Below, in pieces: positions 45,620 to 58,428 of a DNA stretch of 64,000 nt. The DNA is taken from contig JAFIHA010000055.1 of the NCBI GenBank assembly GCA_017848965.1, forward strand, positions 31,983 through 95,982, read 5' to 3'. The notes beneath the pieces were generated by a model, which made no database searches, was not told the DNA's origin, and saw only the letters and a list, made by a program, of their open reading frames with translations. The stretch is from Dechloromonas aromatica (nom. nud.) (GTDB lineage Bacteria > Pseudomonadota > Gammaproteobacteria > Burkholderiales > Rhodocyclaceae). Each line of letters begins with the position of its first letter. Within the stretch, counting starts at the first letter, position 1. A program made the translations under genes and the position numbers.

Positions 45620-46813
45620 ATGATTCGTACCATGCTTTCCTCTATGCTTCATCGCCGACCGGTGGCGGTCATCGCGCTGGCCCAGCTATTCGGCACCTCG
45701 CTATGGTTTTCCGCCAACAGCGCGGCCGACGATCTGGCGCGCGACTGGGGCATCGGCGCCAGCGGCATTGGCGCCCTGACCGCCGCCGTCCAGCTCGGCT
45801 TCATTACCGGCACGCTGGTCTTCGCCCTCAGCGGACTGGCCGACCGTTTTTCCGCCAGCCGCATCTTCGCCGTCAGCGCCGTTCTGGGTGCCGTCGGCAA
45901 CGCGCTGTTCGCGGCCGGCGCCAGCGGGCTCGGCAGCGGCCTGCCGCTGCGCTTCCTGGTCGGCGTCTGCCTGGCCGGCATCTATCCGCTGGGGATGAAG
46001 CTGGTAGTGAGCTGGGTTCCCGAGCGGGCAGGCAGCGCGCTGGCCTGGCTGGTCGGCATGCTGACCCTGGGCAGTGCGCTGCCGCACGGCATCCGCTTCC
46101 TCGGCAGCGAACTCGCCTGGCCGTGGCCGGTCGCCGCCTCGTCGCTGCTGGCCTTGCTCGCCGCCGGGCTGATCCTGCGCCTCGGCGACGGGCCGCACTT
46201 GCCGGCTGCCCGGCGCGGTGCGCGGCTGCACTGGGGGCGGGTCGTCGAGGCCTTCGCCATCCCCGAGTTCCGCGCTTCCGCCTTCGGCTATTTCGGCCAC
46301 CAGTGGGAGCTTTACGCGTTCTGGACGCTGGTGCCGATGCTGCTGGTCGGCAGCGGCGTCGTGCCGGCCGGCAGCGCCGCCTTGTCCGGGCTGGCTTTCG
46401 CCGTCGTCGCGGTCGGCGGGCTGGCCTGCGTGCTGGGTGGCTACTGGAGCCGGCGCATCGGCAGCGCCCGCGTCGCGGCCTGGGCGCTGGCCGGCTCGGC
46501 CTGCTGCTGCGCGCTGTTTCCGCTGCTGGCCGGTGGGCCGTCCTGGCTGCCGCTGTTGCTGCTGCTCGCCTGGGGCTTCTGCGTGGTGGCCGATTCGCCG
46601 CATTTTTCGGCGCTCTCGGCGCGCGCCTGCCCGCCGGCCATGGTCGGCAGCGCGCTCGCCTTCCAGACGGCGATCGGCTTCGCGGTGACGCTGCCGGCCA
46701 TCCATCTCGGTAGCGCGCTGGTCGATACGCTGGGTGTCGGCGTCGCCTGGCTGTTGCTGCCCGGTCCCCTGCTCGGCCTGGTCGGTCTGGCGCCGTTGTG
46801 GCGGCGGGGGTGA
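45620..46813 (+). CDS. MFS family transporter
   Basis: A 397-residue membrane protein with about 12 helices in two six-helix halves joined near residue 195. The N-terminal QLFGTSLWFSANSAADDLARDW and the A-motif-like GLADRFSASRI (about 72-82) support a major-facilitator transporter. The substrate is unknown; no regulator or pathway gene is adjacent. Alternative ATG codons at 45632 and 45644 exist. It is divergent from trmA. Confidence 0.85.
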   Translation: MIRTMLSSMLHRRPVAVIALAQLFGTSLWFSANSAADDLARDWGIGASGIGALTAAVQLGFITGTLVFALSGLADRFSASRIFAVSAVLGAVGNALFAAGASGLGSGLPLRFLVGVCLAGIYPLGMKLVVSWVPERAGSALAWLVGMLTLGSALPHGIRFLGSELAWPWPVAASSLLALLAAGLILRLGDGPHLPAARRGARLHWGRVVEAFAIPEFRASAFGYFGHQWELYAFWTLVPMLLVGSGVVPAGSAALSGLAFAVVAVGGLACVLGGYWSRRIGSARVAAWALAGSACCCALFPLLAGGPSWLPLLLLLAWGFCVVADSPHFSALSARACPPAMVGSALAFQTAIGFAVTLPAIHLGSALVDTLGVGVAWLLLPGPLLGLVGLAPLWRRG

Positions 46814-46953
46814 GGGCGGCTGTCCGGTAGCTATGACGAAAGGCGGCATTGGCGCCGGCTTGGGGCTAGAATGCCGCTTTGCACTTCGCACCCGGCCCGG
46901 TGGCCGTATCCGTCGCGGAAGTGCGATCAGGATTTGCCGGGGTTCCTGCCGCC

Positions 46954-51015
<4,062 letters not shown>

Positions 51016-51035
51016 AGCGGCGGCGCTGGCGCCGC

Positions 51036-54000
51036 TCAGGCCTGGCCCGCCCGCGGCTGCAGGCGTTCGATCTCGCTTTTCAGCATCGCCGCGTTGACCG
51101 GCTTCGCCACGTAGCCGTCCATGCCGGCGGCGAGGCAGGCTTCGCGGTCGCCGGCCATGGTGTTGGCGGTCATCGCGATGATCGGCAGCGGCCGGCGGCC
51201 GCTGGCGCTTTCCCGCTGGCGCCACTGGCGGGTGGCTTCGAAGCCGTCCATCACCGGCATCTGCAGGTCCATCAGGATCAGGTCGATGTCGGGCAGGGCT
51301 TCCAGCAGGTCGAGGGCTTCCTGGCCATGGCCGGCAAGGCTGATCCGGTGTCCCTGCTTTTCCAGCAGAGCCCTGGCCAGTCGCTGGTTGATCGGGTTGT
51401 CCTCGACCAGCAGGATGTGCAGTTCCCCGGTGTTGCCGGCCGGATTGGCCGCTTCCTCGTCACCGGCGCGGCGTTTGTCCGGCCGCCTGGCCTGCTCGCG
51501 GACTTCGCGTTCGGCGGCGATCAGTTCTTCCGGCAGCAGTGGCTTGGGCAACTCGCGCGAAGCGAAGCTGCGCGACGCGGACGGCGCTGCGGCGTTCATC
51601 GGCACCAGCGCCAGGACCACCGCGCCGACGTGCAGGCCGCTGCGGTAGAGCGGCATCTCGGCGAAATTGGCCGGCAGCCAGTCCTGTTCGGCGACCAGCA
51701 CGTCGTAGCGTGCCGTCTCGCCCAGTCTGGCGCTTTGCCGCATCTGCTCGCGCAACGATTCGCTGCTGGCGCACAGCTGCACCTGGCGGCGCTGCTTGCG
51801 CAGGCCGGCGGCGAGCAGCTTGCGCAGGCGCTCGTTGCGCACGGCGAGCAGCCACAGGCTGTCGATGCCGGCTTCGGGCGCGGGCGGCGGCCCGGCGTCG
51901 CCATCTTCGGCGAGGGGAAATTCCAGTTCGAAGTGGAAGTTGCTGCCGGCGCCCGGGGTGCTGTCGACGGCCAGCTCGCCGCCCATCAGGCGGACGATTT
52001 CGCGGCTGATGGTGAGGCCCAGTCCGGTACCGCCAAAGCGTCGGGTGACGCTGGCGTCGGCCTGACCGAAAGCTTCGAAGATGGTCGCCTGTTTGGCGTG
52101 GTCGATGCCGATGCCGGTGTCGATCACCGCTAGGCGCAGGCGGCACGGGTTCTTGCCGGTGGTGGCAAGGGCGATGCGCAGCGTCACCTCGCCGTGCTCG
52201 GTGAACTTGATCGCGTTGCCGATCAGGTTGAGCAGCACCTGGCGCAAGCGGCCAGGGTCGCCGAGCAGCGAGTCGGGGACTTCGGGGGCGATGTCGACCA
52301 GTACTTCCAGGCCTTTTTCGGCAGCCCGCGCGGCGAGGACTCGGGCAGTGCCGAGCGCCAGCTCGCGCAGGCGGAAGGGTGTCACTTCGAGGACCATGCG
52401 GCCGGCTTCCATCTTCGAGAAGTCGAGGATGTCGTTGAGGATCAACATCAGCGATTCAGCCGACTGGCGGACCAGTTCGAGGTACTGGCGCTGCGTGGCG
52501 TCGAGCTCGCTGTCCAGAGTCAGCGCGGTGAGGCCGAGGATGCCGTTCATCGGCGTCCGGATCTCGTGGCTCATGTTGGCGAGGAAGGCGCTCTTCGCCT
52601 GGTTGGCGGCTTCGGCGTCGGCCATTGCCTGGCGCAACTGCAGTTCGTCCGCCTTGCGCCGGGTGATGTCGCGGAAAGCGGTGACCGAGCCGGCGATGCG
52701 CCGGCCGTCGTAGAGCGGTGTGCTGCTGACTTCGACCGGCAACGGGCTGCCGTCGGCACGCGAGAACTGTTCCTCGCCGAAGAAGTGCTTGCCCTGTTTG
52801 ACGTTGCGGTAGATCGGGCATTCGTCGAGCGGGCCGCAACCCTGGTCGCCATGGCGGTGAAACAGGTAATGGCCGACCTGGCCGACCAGATCCTGGCGCG
52901 CGAAACCGAGCAACTGCAAGGCGGCGGCGTTGATCAGCATGACCCTGCCGTATTCGTCGAGGACGTAGAGACCGTCGCCCATGGTTTCGGTGACGGCGAC
53001 CAGGTTGCGCTGCTCGCGCACGACCCGCTCGCGCGACTTGATCAGGCGCAGCAGCAGGAAGAGGAGAATGCCCAGGGTGACCAGCATGAGGGCAAGCTGG
53101 GTCAGGAATTCGCGGCGCAGGACGTCGATGTAGGGGGCCGGCGTGTAGGACAGGATGTAGGCGCTGGACAGGCCGGAGACATCCTTGATCGGCAGGAAAC
53201 TGATCACCCAGGGTTGCTCGTCGATGCCGAGACTGATCGAGAAGGCACGGAAGTCGTCCATGCCCTTGCGCACTTCGGGCATCCTGTACAGCTTGCGGTT
53301 GATCGCCTTGAGCACGGGCGAAGGTGCTGGCGGGCTGTCCGGCAGGACGACCTGCGGGTCCTCGACGAGGAAGTCGGGATGGATGTCGGATTCGCCGTAC
53401 AGCCAGCGCTCGGACTCGAACAGCACGGGCAGCGTCGTCGCCTTGGCCAGCACGAAATGAAATTCGCGCGATGGCTGTAGCTGATGCATGGCATCGCTGA
53501 TGACGCGGAAGCCGATGCTGGTTTCAACGCTGCCGAGCAGGCGCTCGCCGTCGAGCAGCGGGTGTACGAAGCGGAAGCCGGACTTGACGCGGCCGGCCTC
53601 GAAGCCCTGGACGGCTTCCCGGGTTTGCAGGGCCTTGCGGATCGAGGGGCGGATGGCGAGCAGATTGTCGCCGTATTTCTGCGGTTCGTGGAAGCGCAGG
53701 AAACTGTTGCCATCGGCGGTCTGGAAATGGAGCTGGCGGATGCCGAGCTGGCGCAGGTTGCGGTAGGTTGGCGCGAGCAGGCGATAGAGCCGGGCGCGGT
53801 AGGGAATCTGCGCCTCGTCCCGGGTGTGCGAGGCGGCATCCATCAGGTGCAGCACTTCTTCCTGCTTGATCCGCTCAAAGAACAGGATGCTCGTCGCCTT
53901 GGCGTAGGTCTGCAGGCTGGCTTCGTAGATCGTGCTCAGCGCCTGGATGTGTTGTTCTTCGTGCAGGCGTTGCTTTTCGAGCTGACTGTTGTGCAGCAGC

Positions 54001-54089
54001 CAGGTGCCGATCAGCGGCAGCGCCAGGAAGGCGAGCAGCGCCCAGCGGTGGCCGAAGCGCTTGCCTGCCTTGACCAATGCGTCGGACAT
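51036..54089 (-). CDS. Membrane hybrid histidine kinase with Cache-like sensor, PAS and receiver domains
   Basis: A 1017-residue kinase. Two helices (about 15-33 and 330-350) enclose a 295-residue periplasmic Cache-like sensor. The cytoplasmic PAS domain (about 362-475) carries the Cys/His segment HRHGDQGCGPLDECPIY. HisKA has H508 in [10 protein letters not shown]; HATPase has NAIKFTEHG and GGTGLGL. A degenerate receiver-like region (about 743-860) lacks a clear acceptor aspartate, and the final receiver (about 890-1010) has D941. There is no HPt domain. It begins two bases after the PhnD-like gene, so its ligand is probably presented by that binding protein. It converges with the other large kinase, 21 bases apart. 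Confidence 0.9.
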   Translation of the reverse strand: MSDALVKAGKRFGHRWALLAFLALPLIGTWLLHNSQLEKQRLHEEQHIQALSTIYEASLQTYAKATSILFFERIKQEEVLHLMDAASHTRDEAQIPYRARLYRLLAPTYRNLRQLGIRQLHFQTADGNSFLRFHEPQKYGDNLLAIRPSIRKALQTREAVQGFEAGRVKSGFRFVHPLLDGERLLGSVETSIGFRVISDAMHQLQPSREFHFVLAKATTLPVLFESERWLYGESDIHPDFLVEDPQVVLPDSPPAPSPVLKAINRKLYRMPEVRKGMDDFRAFSISLGIDEQPWVISFLPIKDVSGLSSAYILSYTPAPYIDVLRREFLTQLALMLVTLGILLFLLLRLIKSRERVVREQRNLVAVTETMGDGLYVLDEYGRVMLINAAALQLLGFARQDLVGQVGHYLFHRHGDQGCGPLDECPIYRNVKQGKHFFGEEQFSRADGSPLPVEVSSTPLYDGRRIAGSVTAFRDITRRKADELQLRQAMADAEAANQAKSAFLANMSHEIRTPMNGILGLTALTLDSELDATQRQYLELVRQSAESLMLILNDILDFSKMEAGRMVLEVTPFRLRELALGTARVLAARAAEKGLEVLVDIAPEVPDSLLGDPGRLRQVLLNLIGNAIKFTEHGEVTLRIALATTGKNPCRLRLAVIDTGIGIDHAKQATIFEAFGQADASVTRRFGGTGLGLTISREIVRLMGGELAVDSTPGAGSNFHFELEFPLAEDGDAGPPPAPEAGIDSLWLLAVRNERLRKLLAAGLRKQRRQVQLCASSESLREQMRQSARLGETARYDVLVAEQDWLPANFAEMPLYRSGLHVGAVVLALVPMNAAAPSASRSFASRELPKPLLPEELIAAEREVREQARRPDKRRAGDEEAANPAGNTGELHILLVEDNPINQRLARALLEKQGHRISLAGHGQEALDLLEALPDIDLILMDLQMPVMDGFEATRQWRQRESASGRRPLPIIAMTANTMAGDREACLAAGMDGYVAKPVNAAMLKSEIERLQPRAGQA

Positions 54090-54091
54090 GC

Positions 54092-54952
54092 TCAGAAGTT
54101 GCCTTTTTCCGGGATGCTGGCTTGCCGCCGCAGGCGCCGGACGACATCGTAGTCGGCATCGCTTGCCACAATCGCGCCATGGCGCAACTGTGCTCCCCAG
54201 GTGGCGAGCAGGGCCTGGTCGCGGCCCTTGGCGTCGAGTCCGGTCAGCGCCTGGCGCAGTTCCTCGATGCGCTGCGCGGACAGGCGGCGGCTGTTAGCAA
54301 TCAGCGCGAAGGCGGGCAGCGGCGCCGTCTCGGCCAGCACGCTGACGCCCAGGTGGGCGTAGCGTTGGGCGATCGCTGTCTTCATGCCACCGAAATCGAA
54401 ATCGCCGCTGGCGACGGCGAGGGCGACCTCGTCATGCTTGTCGAGGTAGCGGAAGCGCTGGTTCTCGAGCTTTTCGCCGCGTTCGCGCAGCATCCCGTCG
54501 ACGGCCAGAAAGCCGCAGGTCGATAGGGGTTGGGTCAGGGCGAAGGTCTTGCCGCTCAGCGGTTTGGTCAGTTTGGCGCCGGCGCCGATCAGGGCGCAGG
54601 AATAGGTCGCCTGGCCGTTCTTCTCCAGGAAATGCACCAGCGGCTCGGCCTGCGGATAGTTTTCGCGCAGACTGACGTAGGGCAGCGGGCCGAGGTAGGC
54701 GAGGTCGATCTGGCCGGTGCGGAAGCGTTCGAGGATTTCGCCGTAGGAGGTCGAGTAGCGGATCTCGATCTTGGTGCCCAGACGTCTTTCCAGGTAATCG
54801 AGCAGCGGCTTGAACTGCTTGATCACTTCTTCCGGCTGCTCCATCGGCAGTGGCGCGAAGTACAGCGTCTGCGCGAGCAGCGGGCGGTAGCCGAGCAGGG
54901 CCAGGAAAAAGACGAACAGGAAGGCGCAGCGGCGGGACGCGGGGAAGCGCAT
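54092..54952 (-). CDS. PhnD-like periplasmic phosphate/phosphonate-type binding protein
   Basis: A 286-residue exported protein with signal peptide (RRCAFLFVFFLALLGYRPLLA) and the PhnD/TauA-like fold: LYFAPLPMEQPEEVIKQFKPL near the mature start, then YSTSYGEILERFRTGQIDLAYLGPLPYV, the phosphonate-binding signature. No ABC permease or ATPase is adjacent. Instead a membrane hybrid kinase follows after two bases, which points to a sensory rather than a transport role. ATG 54952 is chosen as the start of the signal peptide; upstream in-frame starts are possible. Confidence 0.85.
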   Translation of the reverse strand: MRFPASRRCAFLFVFFLALLGYRPLLAQTLYFAPLPMEQPEEVIKQFKPLLDYLERRLGTKIEIRYSTSYGEILERFRTGQIDLAYLGPLPYVSLRENYPQAEPLVHFLEKNGQATYSCALIGAGAKLTKPLSGKTFALTQPLSTCGFLAVDGMLRERGEKLENQRFRYLDKHDEVALAVASGDFDFGGMKTAIAQRYAHLGVSVLAETAPLPAFALIANSRRLSAQRIEELRQALTGLDAKGRDQALLATWGAQLRHGAIVASDADYDVVRRLRRQASIPEKGNF

Positions 54953-55022
54953 GATCGGCGTCGAATCGGGACAAAGCCTCATTCTACGCCGATCGCCCGG
55001 CAATCCGCTGGGCGGCCGGGGC

Positions 55023-57338
55023 TTACGCCCGGCTCTGGATTTCCTCGATGTAGCCGAGCATGCCGGTCTGGATGTTGCCGGCGTTGCCTTCGTCGGTGTC
55101 GATGTGCATGGCCAGCCGGAAAGCCGGGTTAACGCGCACCACGACGTCGCCGAAGATCAACTGGCGCTCGCCTTCGACGCGGACGCGGACGACGGTGTTG
55201 TCGCGCACCCGGAAGCGGATCGCGTCATCCGGCGACATGTGGATGTGGCGTTGCGCGCAGATCACGCCGCGTTCGATCTGGCTGCTGCCGTAGGGGCCTT
55301 CGAGCGTCAGCCCGGGGGTGCCGGCGAGGTCGCCCGACTGGCGGATCGGCGGCTGGACGCCGAGCTTGAACTGCTCGGTCATCGCGATCTCGACCTGGGT
55401 TTCCTTGCGCGTCGGGCCGAGCACGCGGACGTTGGCGATGCGCCCCTTGGGTCCGACCAGATGCACCTTTTCCTCGCAGGCGTACTGGCCGGGCTGCGAC
55501 AGTTCGTGCATCGGTGTCAGCTGGTGGCCGGGGCCGAACAGCGCCTCGACGTCGGCTTGCGCCAGGTGCACGTGGTGGGCCGAGATTTCGACCGGGATCG
55601 GCGCCTCTTCGGCCTGCGCTTCCAGCAGCAGTTCGTTACGTTCGATGGCGCGCAGGGTTTCCCAGGCGACCAGGCGTTCGTCGTCGTTGGCGACGACGAG
55701 GATCTGCACCGGCGAATCGTCGGCGGAAATGACCGCGTAGGAATCGAACTTGCCGAGATGGCGGTTCTTCTCCTCGTCGAGCTTGATGCCCATGTAGCCG
55801 AGGCCCTGGCAGGCCAGGCTGCGCACCGTGGCGCTGGTTTCGCCGATGTCGCCGGTGAAGGCGAGGACGTCGATGCCGCCCATCGCCGCCGCATAGGCGC
55901 CGATGTTCTTGCGCACCTGGTAGCAGAAGGCCTTGTGCGCGAGCAGGGCGCGGTGGTGGCCGTCGGCGGCGGCGGCCTCGATCTCGTGGATGTCGTTGGA
56001 AATGCCGGAGATGCCCTTCAGACCGCTGTCGCAGTTGATCAGCGTGGACAACTGGGCCGGCGACATCTGGTGCTGTTCCATCAGGTGGATCATCACCGCC
56101 GGGTCGATGCTGCCCGAGCGGCTGGGCATGATCAGGCCGTCGGTCGGCGTCATGCCCATCGTCGTGTCGACCGAGCGGCCGTGATCGATGGCGCACAGCG
56201 AGGCGCCGATGCCGAGGTGGCAGGAGACGATTTCCAGCTCGCCGAGCGGGCGCTGCAGGACTTCCGCCGCCTTCAGCGAGACGTAGCGGTGCGAGGTGCC
56301 GTGGAAGCCGTAGCGGCGGATGCCGTTCTGCTTGTAGAGCTCGTAGGGCAGGCCGTAGAGGTAGGCGTAGGGGGCCAGCGTCTGGTGGAAGGCGGTGTCG
56401 AAGACGGCAACCTGCGGCACGTTCGGGAACTGCTTGAGGGCGACGCGGATGCCGGCGACGTTGACCGGGTTGTGCAGCGGCGCGAAGACGGCGAGTTCCT
56501 CGATGTCGGCGATCACCGCCGGGGTGATCACCGCCGAGCTGGAGAAGCGGTTGCCGCCATGGACGACGCGGTGGCCGATGGCGACGACGTCTTCCGGGTG
56601 GAAGGTGAAGGCCTTGCCGAGGCGGGCGGTGGCTTCGCTCATCACCTTGAACAGGTCGGACAGCTTGAACGGCTCGTGTTCGAGCGTCTGCCGCTGCGGC
56701 CCGACCATGACCGTGATCTGGGCGTGCTGCTGGTCGGCGTTGTCGATGATGCCGTGGATGTCGGCGCCGCTTTCCTCGGTGTCGTAGATGCCGAAGTGGA
56801 TCTGGCTGATGCCGACGTTGAGGGCGACGACCTTGCCCGGTTTGCGGGTGGTCAGCGACAGCAGGTCGCCGGCACCGGCCTTGGCCTTGCCCTGGCTGTC
56901 GGCGAGTTCGCCGACGCTGATCGCCCGCGTCCGTTCGGCGAGCAGTCGCGACAGGTAGGCGACCGCCTTCGGATTGACCAGGATGTGCGAGGCGAAGACT
57001 TCCTGCGGCACCATCAGCACGAAACAGCGGTTGCCGGCGATCACGTCGGCGGCGATGCGGTCGCCGGTGAGCAGGGAGAGCACGCCGAAGACGTCGCCCG
57101 GGCCGAGCTGGGCGATGACCGTGCGGGTACCGGTGTTGTCGGCGTTGGAAATCTCGGCGTGGCCGCTGATCATGATGCCGAAATGGCGCGTTTCATCGCC
57201 GGTTTCGAGCATCGCCTCGTTGCCCTCGAAGGTGGCAAGCCGGGATTTGATGACGATTTCCTCGACCTTGTCGGCCGGGAAGCTGGCGAACAGGGGCACC
57301 TGTTCGAGGAAGAAGCGTTTCAGGTCGATTTCGCTCAT
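55023..57338 (-). CDS. Fusion of cyclic-nucleotide-binding-like domain, acetate/propionate kinase and PduL-type phosphotransacylase
   Basis: A 771-residue protein with three parts. Residues 1-145 resemble a CRP-type nucleotide-binding domain (GDVFGVLSLLTGDR at 81-94) but lack the usual Glu and Arg cAMP contacts. Residues 168-565 are an acetate kinase: GHRVVHGG with R257, D314 in VFDTAFH, GFHGTSH (H346, H350), CHLG with H374, R407 in SRSGSIDP, and E500 in TGDIGE. Several phosphate-contact positions differ from family usage. Residues 580-765 are a PduL phosphotransacylase with the metal-site motifs HVH (589-591), RHIH (698-700) and MHIDTDE (H745). The chain could convert acyl-CoA to acyl phosphate and then acid plus ATP, or the reverse. 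No microcompartment shell genes are nearby. The start has GGTGGGATC before it. Confidence 0.9.
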   Translation of the reverse strand: MSEIDLKRFFLEQVPLFASFPADKVEEIVIKSRLATFEGNEAMLETGDETRHFGIMISGHAEISNADNTGTRTVIAQLGPGDVFGVLSLLTGDRIAADVIAGNRCFVLMVPQEVFASHILVNPKAVAYLSRLLAERTRAISVGELADSQGKAKAGAGDLLSLTTRKPGKVVALNVGISQIHFGIYDTEESGADIHGIIDNADQQHAQITVMVGPQRQTLEHEPFKLSDLFKVMSEATARLGKAFTFHPEDVVAIGHRVVHGGNRFSSSAVITPAVIADIEELAVFAPLHNPVNVAGIRVALKQFPNVPQVAVFDTAFHQTLAPYAYLYGLPYELYKQNGIRRYGFHGTSHRYVSLKAAEVLQRPLGELEIVSCHLGIGASLCAIDHGRSVDTTMGMTPTDGLIMPSRSGSIDPAVMIHLMEQHQMSPAQLSTLINCDSGLKGISGISNDIHEIEAAAADGHHRALLAHKAFCYQVRKNIGAYAAAMGGIDVLAFTGDIGETSATVRSLACQGLGYMGIKLDEEKNRHLGKFDSYAVISADDSPVQILVVANDDERLVAWETLRAIERNELLLEAQAEEAPIPVEISAHHVHLAQADVEALFGPGHQLTPMHELSQPGQYACEEKVHLVGPKGRIANVRVLGPTRKETQVEIAMTEQFKLGVQPPIRQSGDLAGTPGLTLEGPYGSSQIERGVICAQRHIHMSPDDAIRFRVRDNTVVRVRVEGERQLIFGDVVVRVNPAFRLAMHIDTDEGNAGNIQTGMLGYIEEIQSRA

Positions 57339-57361
57339 GCTGATCCCACCATTTTTTGCCT

Positions 57362-57367
57362 AGTATA
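57362..57367 (-). promoter_or_regulatory. Candidate -10 element for the kinase-PduL fusion gene
   Basis: TATACT on the minus strand lies about 24 bases before the ATG at 57338. No convincing -35 was found at 16-18 bases, so the promoter may need an activator. Confidence 0.3.
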
Positions 57368-57428
57368 GTGGGCGAAGACTACCATTGTGTTGCGGTGCAG
57401 CATAGAGGGGTTTTCACAGGTTTTACCG

Positions 57429-57454
57429 GCAGCCGGTGCGCGGCTACCGGCTGC
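57429..57454 (-). terminator. Hairpin at the end of the liv operon
   Basis: A perfect nine-base stem (GCAGCCGGT and ACCGGCTGC) with an eight-base loop begins one base after the livM stop. Only a short A/T tail (GGTAAAACC on the minus strand) follows, so termination may be partial or Rho-aided. Confidence 0.55.
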
Positions 57455-57455
57455 T

Positions 57456-58409
57456 TCAATTCACCCCGGATCGCTTGATCAGCGACTGCAGCTCGCCCAC
57501 CATGCCGCGCCGGAAGGCGAGCACGCAGAGCACGAAGATGACGCCCATGATCACCGTCACCCAGGAGCCGACCGAATCGGCGAGTTGAGTTTGCAGCGAG
57601 ACGATGGTGGCGGCGCCGACGATCGGCCCGAGGATGGTGCCCAGGCCGCCGAGCAGGGTCATCAGCACCACTTCGCCGGAAGCGTGCCAATGCACGTCGG
57701 TCAGCGAGGCGAGCTGGAACACCAGGGTCTTGGTCGCCCCGGCCGTGCCGGCCAGCGCCGCCGAGATGGTGAAGGCGATCAGCTTGAATTTGGTGACGTC
57801 GTAACCGAGCGAGATGGCACGCGGCTCGTTCTCGCGGATCGCCTTGAGGATCTGGCCGAAAGGCGAATGGATGGTGCGGTAGATGACGAAGAAGCCGCAG
57901 CAGAAGATGGCATACACCAGGTAGTACATGGCGATGTTGTCGGAAAGATCGATGACGCCGAGCAGGTGGCCACGCGGCACGCCCTGCAGGCCGTCCTCGC
58001 CGCCGGTTTCCTTGATCTGGACGCAGAGGAAGAAAACCATCTGGGCCAGGGCCAGGGTGATCATCGCGAAGTAGATGCCGGTGCGCTTGATCGCCAGCCA
58101 GCCGAACAGCCAGCCAAGCAGTCCGGCGGCGACGGTACCGGCGAGGATGCCGAGCTCCGGCGTCAGGCCGATGTCGCGCACCACCATGCCGCAGACGTAG
58201 CCGGCGGTGCCGAGAAAGGCGGCATGACCGAAGGAGAGCAGGCCGACGAAGCCGAGCAGCAGGTTGAAGGCGCAGGCGAACAGCGCGTAGCAGAGGATTT
58301 TCATCAGGAAGGTCGGGTACACCGCGTAGGGGGCGACCAGGCCGATGGCGAAGAGGACGCCCAGCAGCAGCGGCATTTTCGATTCGGGGAAGGCGGCGGG
58401 CGCATTCAT
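57456..58409 (-). CDS. livM: Branched-chain amino acid ABC transporter permease LivM
   Basis: A 317-residue permease with about nine helices. The family segments LLLGFVGLLSFGHAAFLGTAG (about 49-69), FAMITLALAQMVFFL and the EAA-like loop IRENEPRAISLGYDVTKFKL (about 192-211) are present. It forms the inner-membrane channel with LivH. It is the last gene of the livGFKHM-type operon, 19 bases after livH, and is followed by a hairpin. Confidence 0.93.
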   Translation of the reverse strand: MNAPAAFPESKMPLLLGVLFAIGLVAPYAVYPTFLMKILCYALFACAFNLLLGFVGLLSFGHAAFLGTAGYVCGMVVRDIGLTPELGILAGTVAAGLLGWLFGWLAIKRTGIYFAMITLALAQMVFFLCVQIKETGGEDGLQGVPRGHLLGVIDLSDNIAMYYLVYAIFCCGFFVIYRTIHSPFGQILKAIRENEPRAISLGYDVTKFKLIAFTISAALAGTAGATKTLVFQLASLTDVHWHASGEVVLMTLLGGLGTILGPIVGAATIVSLQTQLADSVGSWVTVIMGVIFVLCVLAFRRGMVGELQSLIKRSGVN

Positions 58410-58428
58410 GTGCTTTTCCTTTGACGGC

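Noticed and set aside
55023-57338. The kinase-PduL fusion as two or three adjacent genes joined by error
   Set aside because: The frame is continuous with no stop, and the linkers (about 145-168 and 565-580) look like normal inter-domain sequence, so a true fusion is the simpler reading.
54951-57368. Long open frame of about 805 codons opposite the kinase-PduL fusion
   Set aside because: Composition is that of an antisense shadow, and the minus-strand frame carries three recognisable enzyme-type domains.
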